Source of the DNA: an uncultured Xanthomonas sp.
GTDB lineage: Bacteria; Pseudomonadota; Gammaproteobacteria; Xanthomonadales; Xanthomonadaceae
Assembly: GCA_943912265.1 (NCBI GenBank)
Contig: CALTTS010000014.1
Span: forward strand, 1 to 64,000
Reading direction: 5' to 3'
DNA length: 64,000 bases
Numbering within the stretch: the first letter of the stretch is position 1; each line of letters begins with the position of its first letter. Position numbers and translations under genes: made by a program. A model generated the notes under the pieces. That model did not search any database, was not told the origin of the DNA, and saw only the letters and a list, made by a program, of their open reading frames with translations. Shown piece by piece: positions 15,287-26,536 of this stretch.

Positions 15287-16660
15287 ATGAATCACCCAAC
15301 CCAGGCCGCCGCGGCCGCCGACTGGTCGCCGGAGAGCTGGCACGCGCGCACCGCGCTGCAGATGCCGACCTATCCGGATGCCGGGCAGCTGGACGCCACC
15401 CTCGAGGAACTGCGCCGGCTGCCGCCGCTGGTGACCTCGTGGGAGATCCTCGCGCTCAAGCAGCAGCTGGCCGAGGCGCAGGAGGGTAAGCGTTTCCTGC
15501 TGCAGGGCGGCGACTGCGCCGAGCGCTTCGACGAATGCGAATCCTCGCGCATCTCCAACCGGCTCAAGGTGCTGCTGCAGATGAGCCTGGTGCTGGTGTA
15601 CGGCCTGCGCATGCCGGTGATCCGCGTCGGCCGCTTCGCCGGCCAGTACGCCAAGCCGCGCTCGTCAGACACCGAGACCCGCGATGGCGTGACATTGCCG
15701 AGCTACCGCGGCGACCTGGTCAACCGGCCCGAGTTCAGCGCGCAGGCACGGGTGCCCGACCCGCAGCGGATGATCCAGGCGCATGCGCATTCGGCGCTGA
15801 CGATGAACTTCGTCCGGGCGCTGGTCGACGGCGGGTTCGCCGACCTGCGCCACCCCGAATACTGGGACCTGTCGTGGGTGGGCTGTTCGCCGCGCGCGGC
15901 CGAATACCAGCGCATGGCGGCGGCGGTGCAGGATTCGGTCCGGTTCATGGAGATCCTGTCCGGCGCGCAGATCCACAACCTGCGCCGGGTGGATTTCTAC
16001 ACCTCGCACGAGGCCTTGCTGCTGCATTACGAGGCGGCGATGACCCGGCAGGTGCCGCGCCAGCCGGGCTGGTTCAATCTCGGCACCCATTACCCGTGGA
16101 TCGGCATGCGCACGGCCGCCGTCGACGGCGCCCACGTGGAATACCTGCGCGGCGTGCGCAACCCGATCGCGTTGAAGATCGGCCCGTCGGTCGCCCCTGA
16201 CCAGCTGCTGCGGCTGATCGACGTGCTCAACCCGGACGACGAGCCGGGCCGGCTGACCTTCATCCACCGCATGGGCGCGAAGATCATCGGCGACAAGCTG
16301 CCGCCGCTGCTGGACGCGGTGAAGTGCGACGGGCGCCGGGTGCTGTGGGTGTGCGACGCGATGCACGGCAATACCGAGAGCACCGCCAACGGCTTCAAGA
16401 CGCGGCGCTTCGACAACATCCTCGGCGAGGTGGAGTCCGCGTTCGAGATCCACGCCGCCGCCGGCACGCGCCTGGGCGGCGTGCATCTGGAGCTGACCGG
16501 CGAGGACGTGACCGAATGCACCGGCGGCGCGCGCGACCTCACCGACGCGGATCTGGAGCGCTGCTACCGCTCCACCGTCGACCCGCGTCTGAACTACGAG
16601 CAGTCGCTGGAGATCGCGATGGCGATCGTGCGCAAGCGGCAGATGACGGAGCGGGGCTGA
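15287..16660 (+). CDS. Class II 3-deoxy-7-phosphoheptulonate (DAHP) synthase
   Basis: This 457-residue enzyme makes DAHP from phosphoenolpyruvate and erythrose 4-phosphate, the entry step to aromatic amino acids. It is of the class II (plant/mycobacterial) family, not the E. coli AroFGH type. Visible marks are WSPESWHARTALQMPTYPD near the start, LLQGGDCAERFDE, GRFAGQYAKPRSSDTE, and a late VCDAMHGNTESTANGFKTR. It stands alone, with its stop inside a terminator hairpin. No aromatic biosynthesis neighbours are seen. Confidence 0.95.
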   Translation: MNHPTQAAAAADWSPESWHARTALQMPTYPDAGQLDATLEELRRLPPLVTSWEILALKQQLAEAQEGKRFLLQGGDCAERFDECESSRISNRLKVLLQMSLVLVYGLRMPVIRVGRFAGQYAKPRSSDTETRDGVTLPSYRGDLVNRPEFSAQARVPDPQRMIQAHAHSALTMNFVRALVDGGFADLRHPEYWDLSWVGCSPRAAEYQRMAAAVQDSVRFMEILSGAQIHNLRRVDFYTSHEALLLHYEAAMTRQVPRQPGWFNLGTHYPWIGMRTAAVDGAHVEYLRGVRNPIALKIGPSVAPDQLLRLIDVLNPDDEPGRLTFIHRMGAKIIGDKLPPLLDAVKCDGRRVLWVCDAMHGNTESTANGFKTRRFDNILGEVESAFEIHAAAGTRLGGVHLELTGEDVTECTGGARDLTDADLERCYRSTVDPRLNYEQSLEIAMAIVRKRQMTERG

Positions 16661-16689
16661 ACCCGGGCGTCCCGGCCGGGTTCAGCCCC
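16653..16689. terminator. Bidirectional terminator hairpin between convergent genes
   Basis: GGGGCTGAACCCGG (16653-16666) and CCGGGTTCAGCCCC (16676-16689) pair perfectly over 14 bp around a 9-nt loop. The left arm contains the TGA of the DAHP synthase gene. The facing amidase gene ends at 16715, so the hairpin can serve both. There is no T-run on either side. Confidence 0.65.
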
Positions 16690-16714
16690 GCCGGTCGGGC
16701 GGGCCCGGGGGAAA

Positions 16715-18319
<1,605 letters not shown>

Positions 18320-18406
18320 CGCAATTCCCCTTCGCACATTCCCCCCGGCGGCGTCCGGCAGGCTACCTGCGTGCCGGGTGGTTTGGCAATGCCGCGGCGG
18401 CGGGCG

Positions 18407-18883
18407 TCAGGCCGGCCCCGCGCGGCGCCGGAACAGGTCGCGGGCAAGGGCGGCGACGATGGCGAGGTTGATGGCCAGCACGGCCAGCGAAGCCCAGCCG
18501 GGGTGCCTGGCCAGGGCGTACAGGTCGAAGGGCAGGTAGAGCGAGGCGCTGACGCAGCCCAGCCACGAGGCCCACGAGCGCGCATGCCACAGGCCCCAGG
18601 ATTCGACCAGGTGGAGCAGGCCGTACAGGGCCACCAGCAGCGCGGCCAGATGCACCGCGTGCGGGTCGATCGCGGCCAGCAGCGAGGGCAGCATGCCGTG
18701 CCGCGGGTCGAGCTGGAGCAGGTGGATCAGCCTGCCGACCACGTGGCGCAGCGGCACCGGGCCGAAGATCTCCAGCCCGGTGGCGGCCAGCAGGGCCAGC
18801 ACGCCCTTGCCGCCTTCCAGCAGGGCGATGGCGTGCAGCCCGGGATGGGCATGCGGATCGGCGTCGTAACGCGTGGCCTTCAA
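18407..18883 (-). CDS. DUF2127 family membrane protein
   Basis: This 158-residue protein resembles DUF2127 (function unknown). It starts with a short polar stretch, then GLHAIALLEGGKGVLALLAA, and shows about four hydrophobic segments. The family pattern DPHAVHLAALLVALYGLLHLVESWGLW is recognisable. It lies 40 bp after typA on the same strand, so the two may share a transcript. Confidence 0.8.
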   Translation of the reverse strand: MKATRYDADPHAHPGLHAIALLEGGKGVLALLAATGLEIFGPVPLRHVVGRLIHLLQLDPRHGMLPSLLAAIDPHAVHLAALLVALYGLLHLVESWGLWHARSWASWLGCVSASLYLPFDLYALARHPGWASLAVLAINLAIVAALARDLFRRRAGPA

Positions 18884-18923
18884 TGCCGCATCCCGCGTCT
18901 GCAGTGCAAGGCGCCGGCGACGG

Positions 18924-20750
18924 TCAGCCGCGACCGGCGCGCTTGCGCTCGTTCTCGGTCAGGTACTTCTTGCGCAGGCGGATTTCCTTGGGCGTCACTT
19001 CGACCAGCTCGTCGTCCTCGATGAAGTCCAGCGCCTGCTCCAGGGTGAACTTGATCGCCGGCGTCAGCTTGATCGCGTCGTCCTTGCCCGAGGCGCGCAT
19101 GTTGGTCAGCGGCTTGGTCTTGATCGCGTTGACGGTCAGGTCGTTGTCCTTGGAGTGGATGCCGACCAGCTGGCCCTCGTATACGTTGTCGCCCTCGGCG
19201 GCGAACAGCTTGCCGCGCTCTTCCAGCGGCCCCAGCGCGTAGGCCGGCGTGGTGCCCGGCGCGTTGGCGATCATCACGCCGTTGGGGCGCTTGGCGATGG
19301 CGCCCTGTTCCTTCGGGCCGTAGTGGTCGAACACGTGGAACAGCAGGCCCGAGCCCTGGGTCAGGGTCTTGAACTCGTTCTGGAAGCCGATCAGGCCACG
19401 CGCTGGGATCAGGTAGTCCAGGCGCACGCGGCCCTTGCCGTCCGGCTCCATGTTCTTGAGCTGGCCCTTGCGGATGCCGAGCTTCTCCATCACGCCGCCC
19501 TGGTGGATCTCCTCCACGTCGACGACCAGCTGCTCGATCGGCTCCATCTGCTGGCCGTCGATCTCCTTGATGATCACTTCCGGGCGCGACACCGCCAGTT
19601 CGTAGCCCTCGCGGCGCATGTTCTCGATCAGCACCGACAGGTGCAGCTCGCCGCGGCCGGAGACCAGGAACTTGTCGGCGTCCTCCAGCTGCTCCACGCG
19701 CAGGGCGACGTTGTGCACCTTCTCGCGGTCCAGCCGGTCCTTGAGCTGGCGGCTGGTCAGGAACTTGCCGCCGGACAGGTCCTTGTTGCCGGCGAACGGC
19801 GAGTTGTTGACCTGGAAGGTCATCGAGATGGTCGGCTCGTCCACGGTCAGCGCCGGCAGCGCCTCGGGGAAGTCGGGCGCGCAGATGGTGTCGGAGATGG
19901 TCAGCTCCTGGATGCCGGAGATGGCGACGATGTCGCCGGCCTCGGCCGACTCCTGCTCGATGCGCTCCAGGCCGAGGAAGCCCAGCACCTGCAGCACCTT
20001 GCCCTGGCGCTTCTTGCCCTCGCGGTCGATGACCACCACCGGCATGTTCTTCTTCAGCGTGCCGCGCTGGATGCGGCCGATGCCGATCACGCCGACGAAG
20101 CTGTTGTAGTCCAGCTGGCTGATGCGCATCTGGAACGGGCCGTCCGGGTCCACGTCCGGCTTGGGCGCGTACTTCATGATGGCTTCGTACAGCGGGGTCA
20201 TGTCGCCGGAGCGGGCGTTCTCGTCGAGCGAGGCGTAGCCGTTCAGCGCCGAGGCGTAGACGATCGGGAAGTCCATCTGCTCCGGGGTGGCGCCGAGACG
20301 GTCGAACAGGTCCCACACCTGCTCCACCACCCATTCCGGGCGCGCGCCGGGGCGGTCGATCTTGTTGACCACCACGATCGGCTTGAAGCCCATCGCGAAC
20401 GCCTTCTGGGTGACGAAGCGCGTCTGCGGCATCGGGCCGTCCATCGCGTCCACCAGGATCAGCACCGTGTCCACCATCGACAGCACGCGCTCCACCTCGC
20501 CGCCGAAGTCGGCGTGCCCGGGGGTATCGACGATGTTGATGCGGTTGCCGTTCCAGTTGATGGCGGTGTTCTTGGCCAGGATGGTGATGCCGCGTTCCTT
20601 TTCCTGGTCGTTGCTGTCCATCACGCGGTCGGCGATCTGCGCGCGCTCGCTGAAGGTGCCCGACTGCTTGAGCAGCTGGTCGACCAGGGTGGTCTTGCCA
20701 TGGTCGACGTGGGCGACGATGGCGATGTTGCGGAGGTTTTCGATGGACAT
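18924..20750 (-). CDS. typA: Ribosome-associated GTPase TypA/BipA
   Basis: TypA/BipA is a translational GTPase that binds the ribosome at the EF-G site and supports 50S assembly and stress or cold growth. The 608-residue protein has the P-loop AHVDHGKTTLVDQLL, switch II VDTPGHADFGGEVERVL and NKIDRPGARPEW. EF-G-like domains III and V follow, and then the BipA-specific end (VTPKEIRLRKKYLTENERKR). It is divergent from ppiB. Confidence 0.97.
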   Translation of the reverse strand: MSIENLRNIAIVAHVDHGKTTLVDQLLKQSGTFSERAQIADRVMDSNDQEKERGITILAKNTAINWNGNRINIVDTPGHADFGGEVERVLSMVDTVLILVDAMDGPMPQTRFVTQKAFAMGFKPIVVVNKIDRPGARPEWVVEQVWDLFDRLGATPEQMDFPIVYASALNGYASLDENARSGDMTPLYEAIMKYAPKPDVDPDGPFQMRISQLDYNSFVGVIGIGRIQRGTLKKNMPVVVIDREGKKRQGKVLQVLGFLGLERIEQESAEAGDIVAISGIQELTISDTICAPDFPEALPALTVDEPTISMTFQVNNSPFAGNKDLSGGKFLTSRQLKDRLDREKVHNVALRVEQLEDADKFLVSGRGELHLSVLIENMRREGYELAVSRPEVIIKEIDGQQMEPIEQLVVDVEEIHQGGVMEKLGIRKGQLKNMEPDGKGRVRLDYLIPARGLIGFQNEFKTLTQGSGLLFHVFDHYGPKEQGAIAKRPNGVMIANAPGTTPAYALGPLEERGKLFAAEGDNVYEGQLVGIHSKDNDLTVNAIKTKPLTNMRASGKDDAIKLTPAIKFTLEQALDFIEDDELVEVTPKEIRLRKKYLTENERKRAGRG

Positions 20751-20797
20751 GCGGAGTGGGCGCCGGAAACGCCTGACCTGTATGGGGTAAGCCGCGC

Positions 20798-20803
20798 ATT
20801 ATA
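20798..20803 (-). promoter_or_regulatory. typA -10 box with GC-rich discriminator
   Basis: On the minus strand a perfect TATAAT lies at 20803-20798 and is followed by GCGCGGC, a GC-rich discriminator of the type found at growth-rate-regulated promoters. No good -35 hexamer is seen 16-18 bp upstream. It is about 48 nt before the typA start. Confidence 0.55.
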
Positions 20804-20966
20804 TCCGGTTGCCGGGCCGGCCGGATCGTGCTCGCTGGCCGGCGCATGAACCCGGTGCCGGAGGCGCCCGGCACCGCCCCGGCGCGACCATCGGACCGGG
20901 TGCCGGCAGGGGCGGGGGTGTATCCTGTGCGGCCGAGAAAACACGCCACCGAGCGCCAAGGAACCC

Positions 20967-21461
20967 ATGTCCCTGACTGCCACTTTCGACACCGCCCGCG
21001 GCCCGATCAAGGTCGAGCTGTTCGCCGACAAGGCGCCGCTGACGGTCGCCAACTTCGTCAATCTGGCCAAGCGCGGCTTCTACGACGGCCTGACCTTCCA
21101 CCGCGTGATCCCGGATTTCATGATCCAGGGCGGCTGCCCGAACGGCACCGGCACCGGTGGCCCGGGCTATCGCTTCGAGGACGAGACCGGCAACGGCGTG
21201 GCCCACGAGCGCGGTTCGCTGTCGATGGCCAATGCCGGCCCCAACACCAACGGCAGCCAGTTCTTCATCACCCACGTCAAGACCGACTGGCTGGACGGCC
21301 GCCACACCGTGTTCGGCAAGGTGCTGGAAGGCCAGGACGTGGTGGATTCGATCAAGCAGGGCGACGTCATCGCCAAGGTGACGGTCGAGGGCGACGCCGA
21401 CGCGGCGCTGGCCGCCAAGGCCGACCGCGTGGCCGAGTGGAACAAGATCCTCGCCGCCTGA
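20967..21461 (+). CDS. ppiB: Peptidyl-prolyl cis-trans isomerase (cytoplasmic cyclophilin)
   Basis: The 164-residue protein is a single-domain cyclophilin with no signal peptide, so it should act in the cytoplasm on prolyl peptide bonds. It has the active-site blocks FHRVIPDFMIQGGCPNGTG and ANAGPNTNGSQFFITH. AAGGAAC precedes the ATG. mdh begins 82 bp downstream with its own ribosome site. Confidence 0.95.
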   Translation: MSLTATFDTARGPIKVELFADKAPLTVANFVNLAKRGFYDGLTFHRVIPDFMIQGGCPNGTGTGGPGYRFEDETGNGVAHERGSLSMANAGPNTNGSQFFITHVKTDWLDGRHTVFGKVLEGQDVVDSIKQGDVIAKVTVEGDADAALAAKADRVAEWNKILAA

Positions 21462-21543
21462 TCCGCAGATTCCCCGCCGGGACGGCCGCGTCGCGGCCTC
21501 CCGCGCCGATTCAACCAACCCGCACTTCCGCAGAGGATTCCCC

Positions 21544-22530
21544 ATGAAGACCCCCGTACGTGTCGCAGTCACCGGCGCCGCCGGCAACATCGGTTACGCC
21601 CTGCTGTTCCGCATCGCTTCCGGCGAAATGCTGGGCAAGGACCAGCCGGTCATCCTGCAGCTGCTCGAAATTGACAACGAGAAGGCCCAGGCCGCGCTGA
21701 AGGGCGTGGTGATGGAGCTGGAAGACTGCGCGTTCCCGCTGCTGGCCGGCGTGGTCACCACCGCCGACCCGCTGGTCGCCTTCAAGGACGCCGACGTGGC
21801 CCTGCTGGTCGGCGCGCGTCCGCGCGGCCCGGGCATGGAGCGCAAGGACCTGCTGCTGGAGAACGCCAAGATCTTCACCGTGCAGGGCAAGGCGCTCAAC
21901 GCCGTCGCCAAGCGCGACGTCAAGGTGCTGGTGGTCGGCAACCCGGCCAACACCAACGCCTACATCGCCATGAAGTCGGCCCCGGACCTGGATCCGAAGA
22001 ACTTCACCGCGATGCTGCGGCTGGACCACAACCGCGCGCTGAGCCAGCTCTCGCACAAGCTCGGCAAGCCGGTCGGCGGCATCCGCAAGCTGGTGGTGTG
22101 GGGCAACCACAGCCCGACCATGTACCCGGACTACCGCTTCGCCACCGCCGATGGCGCCTCCATCGCCGAGGCGATCAACGACCAGGAGTGGAACGCCAAC
22201 ACCTTCATCCCGACCGTGGGCAAGCGCGGCGCGGCGATCATCGCCGCGCGCGGCCTGTCCTCGGCCGCTTCGGCCGCCAACGCCGCCATCGACCACATCC
22301 ACGACTGGGTGCTGGGCAGCGGCGGCGAGTGGGTGACCATGGGCGTGCCGTCCGACGGTTCCTACGGCATCCCGGAAGGCGTGGTGTTCGGCTTCCCGGT
22401 GACCACCGAGAACGGCAAGTACACCATCGTCAAGGACCTGCCGATCGACGACTTCTCCAAGAAGTACATCGACATCACCCTGGCCGAGCTGGAAGAAGAG
22501 CGCGCCGGCGTGGCCGACCTGCTCAAGTAA
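21544..22530 (+). CDS. mdh: Malate dehydrogenase
   Basis: This 328-residue NAD-dependent enzyme interconverts malate and oxaloacetate in the TCA cycle. It is the long cytosolic-type MDH found in Xanthomonas and many beta/gammaproteobacteria. Visible marks are the nucleotide loop GAAGNIGY (11-18), the substrate arginines in GARPRGPGMERKDLL, GNPANTNAY, RLDHNRALSQL, and the catalytic His in VWGNHSPTMYPD. A strong terminator follows. Confidence 0.97.
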   Translation: MKTPVRVAVTGAAGNIGYALLFRIASGEMLGKDQPVILQLLEIDNEKAQAALKGVVMELEDCAFPLLAGVVTTADPLVAFKDADVALLVGARPRGPGMERKDLLLENAKIFTVQGKALNAVAKRDVKVLVVGNPANTNAYIAMKSAPDLDPKNFTAMLRLDHNRALSQLSHKLGKPVGGIRKLVVWGNHSPTMYPDYRFATADGASIAEAINDQEWNANTFIPTVGKRGAAIIAARGLSSAASAANAAIDHIHDWVLGSGGEWVTMGVPSDGSYGIPEGVVFGFPVTTENGKYTIVKDLPIDDFSKKYIDITLAELEEERAGVADLLK

Positions 22531-22565
22531 GCAGCGCGCTGCCGGCCGCGTGCCGGACGCGACGG

Positions 22566-22596
22566 AAAAGCCGGGCCATGCCCGGCTTTTCTTTTG
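22566..22596 (+). terminator. mdh terminator
   Basis: AAAAGCCGGGC (22566-22576) and GCCCGGCTTTT (22580-22590) pair perfectly over 11 bp around a CAT loop and run into CTTTTGC. This is a classic rho-independent terminator 35 bp after the stop. Confidence 0.92.
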
Positions 22597-22738
22597 CTTC
22601 CCGCGGAAAGCCCGGACCGCACGGTGGCGCCGGATCCTTCGCAGAGCGGCCTGTCCGCGCTGCGTTTGACCAAAGTTTGAGGGAAGCCGCCGCGGCGCTT
22701 GGCTACGCTGTCGCGATCCCCCTCCCGTGGTGCGCGAC

Positions 22739-24367
22739 ATGTCCAATCCGTACGAACTTGGCCTGGACCGGAATCCGGCCAACTACACGCCGCTTTCGCC
22801 GCTGTCCTACCTGCGCAAGGCGGCCGAGGTGCACCCGCGGCGGCTGGCCGTCGTGCATGGCGACGTTCGCCGCGACTGGGGCGAGGTCCACGCGCGCTGC
22901 CGCCGGCTGGCTTCGGCGCTGCACGCGCGCGGCATCGGCCGCGGCGACACGGTGGCGGCGATGCTGCCCAACGTGCCGGCCATGGTGGAGCTGCATTTCG
23001 GCCCGGCCATGATCGGTGCGGTGCTCAATGCGCTGAACACGCGGCTGGATGCCGAGACCCTGGCTTTCATGCTCGAACACGGCGAAGCCAAGGTGCTGTT
23101 CACCGATCGCGAATTTTCGCCGGTGATCGCCAAGGCGCTGGCGCTGGTCAAGCGCCCGCTGCTGGTGGTCGACGTGGACGACGCGCTGGCCGAGGGCGGC
23201 GAGCTGATCGGCCAGATCGAATACGAGGCCTTGCTCGAAACCGGCGACCCGCAATTCGCGTGGTCGCTGCCGGCCGACGAGTGGGACGCGATCTCGCTGA
23301 ACTATACCTCCGGCACCACCGGCGACCCGAAGGGCGTGGTCTACCACCACCGCGGCGCCTACCTCAACGCGGTGGCCAACGTCATCGACTGGTCGATGCC
23401 GCAGCACCCGGTGTACCTGTGGACGCTGCCGATGTTCCACTGCAACGGCTGGTGTTTCCCGTGGACGGTGGCGGCCACCGCCGGCGTCAACGTGTGCTTG
23501 CGCAAGTTCGATGCGAAGCTGGTGTTCGAACTGATGCGCGCGCACGGCGTCACCCATTTCTGCGGCGCGCCGATCATCCACAGCACGCTGGTGGCCGCGC
23601 CGGAGGCCTGGAAGGAGGGCATCGTCGGGGTGAAGGCGCAGGTGGCCGGCGCCGCGCCGCCGGCGGCGGTGATCGAGGGCATGGAGCGCATGGGCTTCCA
23701 GATCGCCCACGTCTACGGCCTGACCGAGGTGTACGGGCCGGCGGCGCTGTGCGTGCAGCAGCAGGCCTGGACCGGGCGGCCGATCGAGGAACTGGCCGAA
23801 CTCAACAGCCGCCAGGGCGTGGCCTGCCTGCTGCAGGAGGACATGCAGGTGCGCGACCCGATCACGATGGCGCCGGTGGCGCACGACGGCGAGGCCATCG
23901 GCGAGATCATGTTCCGCGGCAACATCACCATGAAGGGCTACCTGAAGAACCCCAAGGCCACCGAGCAGGCGTTCGAGGGCGGCTGGTTCCACACCGGCGA
24001 TCTGGCCGTGGTGTATCCGGACGGCTACGTGAAGATCCGCGACCGCTCCAAGGACGTGATCATCTCCGGCGGCGAGAACATTTCTTCCATCGAGGTGGAG
24101 GACGTTCTGTGCCATCACCCGGACGTGCTCAGCGCGGCGGTGGTGGCGCGCCCGGACGACAAGTGGGGCGAGACGCCGTGCGCCTTCGTCGAGATCCGCG
24201 AGGACCGCAGGCTCAGCCCGGACGAGATCATCGGCTACTGCCGCGAGCACATGGCGCGCTTCAAGGTGCCGAAGACCGTGGTGTTCGGGCCGCTGCCGCG
24301 CACGGCCACCGGCAAGGTGCAGAAGTTCGTGCTGCGCGAGCAGGCCAGGCACCTCGAGGAGGGCTGA
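22739..24367 (+). CDS. Acyl-CoA synthetase (AMP-forming fatty acid/carboxylate-CoA ligase)
   Basis: This 542-residue ANL-superfamily ligase activates a carboxylic acid to its acyl-CoA via an acyl-adenylate. It has the ATP motif YTSGTTGDPKGVVYHHRG, HVYGLTEVYGP, GWFHTGDLAV, and the C-terminal catalytic lysine in PRTATGKVQKF. The sequence fits the medium-chain/methylmercaptopropionate-CoA ligase type, but the substrate is unknown. ATG 22739 (MSNPYELGLDRN) is preferred to GTGs 9 and 12 bases upstream. It lies 216 bp before prpE, so a link to propionate metabolism is possible but unproven. Confidence 0.9.
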   Translation: MSNPYELGLDRNPANYTPLSPLSYLRKAAEVHPRRLAVVHGDVRRDWGEVHARCRRLASALHARGIGRGDTVAAMLPNVPAMVELHFGPAMIGAVLNALNTRLDAETLAFMLEHGEAKVLFTDREFSPVIAKALALVKRPLLVVDVDDALAEGGELIGQIEYEALLETGDPQFAWSLPADEWDAISLNYTSGTTGDPKGVVYHHRGAYLNAVANVIDWSMPQHPVYLWTLPMFHCNGWCFPWTVAATAGVNVCLRKFDAKLVFELMRAHGVTHFCGAPIIHSTLVAAPEAWKEGIVGVKAQVAGAAPPAAVIEGMERMGFQIAHVYGLTEVYGPAALCVQQQAWTGRPIEELAELNSRQGVACLLQEDMQVRDPITMAPVAHDGEAIGEIMFRGNITMKGYLKNPKATEQAFEGGWFHTGDLAVVYPDGYVKIRDRSKDVIISGGENISSIEVEDVLCHHPDVLSAAVVARPDDKWGETPCAFVEIREDRRLSPDEIIGYCREHMARFKVPKTVVFGPLPRTATGKVQKFVLREQARHLEEG

Positions 24368-24583
24368 ACCGCGCCGGCCCGGGCCGGCTGAGGGGCATCG
24401 CGACGGCCGCCTGCGGGCGGCCGTCCGCGTTTGCGGCGCTGCCGGGGCGTGGCGGATTCGCATGCGAAGTTTTGTGCGGGGCGGGGCTTTCGACGTTGGT
24501 CGCGGCCTCGACCAAGGTCGGGGGATCGGCCGCGCGGGCCGCGTCTATGCTCGGTCCATGCACCACGCCTTGGGAGGGGCCGC

Positions 24584-26488
24584 ATGGACTACGCAACGCT
24601 GTACCGGCAGTCGATCGAGCAGCCGGAGGAATTCTGGGGCGAGCAGGCCGGGCTGATCCACTGGCACGTGCCGCCGCAGAAGATCCTCGACTACTCCAAT
24701 CCGCCGTTCCGCAAGTGGTTCGTCGGCGGCCAGACCAACCTCTGCTACAACGCGGTGGACCGGCACCTGACCGAGCGCGCCGACCAGCTCGCGCTGGTGG
24801 CGGTCTCCACCGAAACCGGCGTCACCCGCGAGATCACCTACCGCGAGCTGTACCGCGAGGTGAACGCATTCGCCGCCGTGCTCAAGCGGCTCGGCGTCGG
24901 CCGCGGCGACCGCGTGGTCATCTACATGCCGAACATGGCCGAGGCGGTGTTCGCGATGCTGGCCTGCGCGCGCATCGGCGCCATCCACTCGGTGGTGTTC
25001 GGCGGGTTTGCCGCGCACAACCTGGCCGTGCGCATCGACGATGCACAGCCCAAGTTGCTGATCGCCGCCGACGCCGGCATGCGCGGCGGCAAGGTGATCC
25101 CGTACAAGCCGCTGGTCGACGCCGCCTGCACGCAGGCGAAGACGCCGCCGCCGAAGGTGCTGATCGTCTCGCGCGGGCTCGATCCGGCCGAGCCGAAGGT
25201 GCCCGGCCGCGACGAGGACTACGCCACCCTGCGCGCGCAGGCCGGCGATGCCGAGGTGCCGGTGGAGTGGCTGGAGTCCAACGAGCCCAGCTACCTGCTC
25301 TACACCTCCGGCACCACCGGCAAGCCCAAGGGCGTGCAGCGCGACGTGGGCGGCTATGCGGTGGCGATGGCGCAGTCGATGCGCACCGTGTTCGATTGCG
25401 CGCCCGGGCAGGTGATGTTCTCCACCTCCGACGTGGGCTGGGCGGTGGGCCACTCGTACAACGTGTACGGCCCGCTGATCGGCGGCTGCACCTCGCTGCT
25501 GTACGAGGGCCTGCCGACCCATCCGGACCCGGGCATCTGGTGGGCGCTGTGCGAGCAGTACGGCGTGCGCACGATGTTCTCCTCGCCCACCGCCATCCGC
25601 GTGCTGAAGAAGTCCGACGTGGACTTCATCCGCCGCCACGACCTGTCCAGCCTGAAGTACCTGTTCCTGGCCGGCGAACCGCTGGACGAGCCGACCGCGC
25701 ACTGGATCGACGACGCGCTGGCCGGCGTGCACGTCATCGACAACTACTGGCAGACCGAGACCGGCTGGCCGGCGCTGACCCTGCTGCCGGGCGTGGACAT
25801 GAAGCCGGTGAAGTTCGGCTCGCCCGGCTTCCCCAACCTCGGCTACCGGATGAAGGTGATCGACGAGGCCAGCGGCGAGGAGGTCGCGCCGGGGCAGAAG
25901 GGCGTGCTGGTGATGACCCCGCCGCTGCCGCCGGGCTGCATGAGCACCATCTGGAACGACGACGCGCGCTTCCTGCAGAGCTACTTCAGCCACTTCAAGG
26001 AACTGCTGTACAGCTCGCTGGACTGGGCGATCCGCGACGAGGACGGCTACACCTTCATCCTCGGACGCACCGACGACGTGATCAACGTCGCCGGCCACCG
26101 GCTGGGCACGCGCGAGATCGAGGAATCGGTGTCCGGCCACGAGGCGGTGGCCGAAGCGGCGGTCATCGGCGTGGCCGACGAGCTGAAGGGGCAGGTGCCG
26201 ATCGTGTTCGCCACGCTGCGCCAGGCCATCGACGAGCACGGCGCGCGCCGGGCGGCGGCCGACGGCATGCGCAAGGTGGTCGAGCAGAGCCTCGGCGCGG
26301 TGGCGCGCCCGGCGCGGGTGTACATCGTCAACGCGCTGCCGAAAACCCGCTCCGGCAAGCTGCTGCGGCGCTCGCTGCAGGCGCTGGCACGCGGCGACGA
26401 CCCGGGCGACCTGTCCACCCTCGACGACCCGAACGCGCTGGAGGAAGTGCGGCGCGCGCTGGAGCGCGGGCCGGACATCGGCGGCTGA
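24584..26488 (+). CDS. prpE: Propionyl-CoA synthetase
   Basis: PrpE activates propionate to propionyl-CoA with ATP. The 634 residues match its usual length (about 630). Motifs are LLYTSGTTGKPKGVQRDVGG, STSDVGWAVGHSYNVYGPL, DNYWQTETGWPAL, TDDVINVAGHRLGTREIEESV, and the C-terminal catalytic lysine in KTRSGKLLRRS, the target of acetyl/propionyl regulation in relatives. ATG 24584 follows GGGAGG (24572-24577). It faces the minus-strand HTH-citrate synthase gene, 48 bp away, at the left edge of the methylcitrate cluster. Confidence 0.95.
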   Translation: MDYATLYRQSIEQPEEFWGEQAGLIHWHVPPQKILDYSNPPFRKWFVGGQTNLCYNAVDRHLTERADQLALVAVSTETGVTREITYRELYREVNAFAAVLKRLGVGRGDRVVIYMPNMAEAVFAMLACARIGAIHSVVFGGFAAHNLAVRIDDAQPKLLIAADAGMRGGKVIPYKPLVDAACTQAKTPPPKVLIVSRGLDPAEPKVPGRDEDYATLRAQAGDAEVPVEWLESNEPSYLLYTSGTTGKPKGVQRDVGGYAVAMAQSMRTVFDCAPGQVMFSTSDVGWAVGHSYNVYGPLIGGCTSLLYEGLPTHPDPGIWWALCEQYGVRTMFSSPTAIRVLKKSDVDFIRRHDLSSLKYLFLAGEPLDEPTAHWIDDALAGVHVIDNYWQTETGWPALTLLPGVDMKPVKFGSPGFPNLGYRMKVIDEASGEEVAPGQKGVLVMTPPLPPGCMSTIWNDDARFLQSYFSHFKELLYSSLDWAIRDEDGYTFILGRTDDVINVAGHRLGTREIEESVSGHEAVAEAAVIGVADELKGQVPIVFATLRQAIDEHGARRAAADGMRKVVEQSLGAVARPARVYIVNALPKTRSGKLLRRSLQALARGDDPGDLSTLDDPNALEEVRRALERGPDIGG

Positions 26489-26536
26489 GGCGCCGTTGCC
26501 GCGCGGCGGCCGGGCCGCGGAGGGCTGCGCGGCCGT

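Noticed and set aside
22661..22708. TTTGACCAAAGTTTGA as promoter or fatty-acid operator before the acyl-CoA ligase
   Set aside because: The -35-like TTGACC has no -10 box at 16-18 bp, and the direct repeat is imperfect and short.
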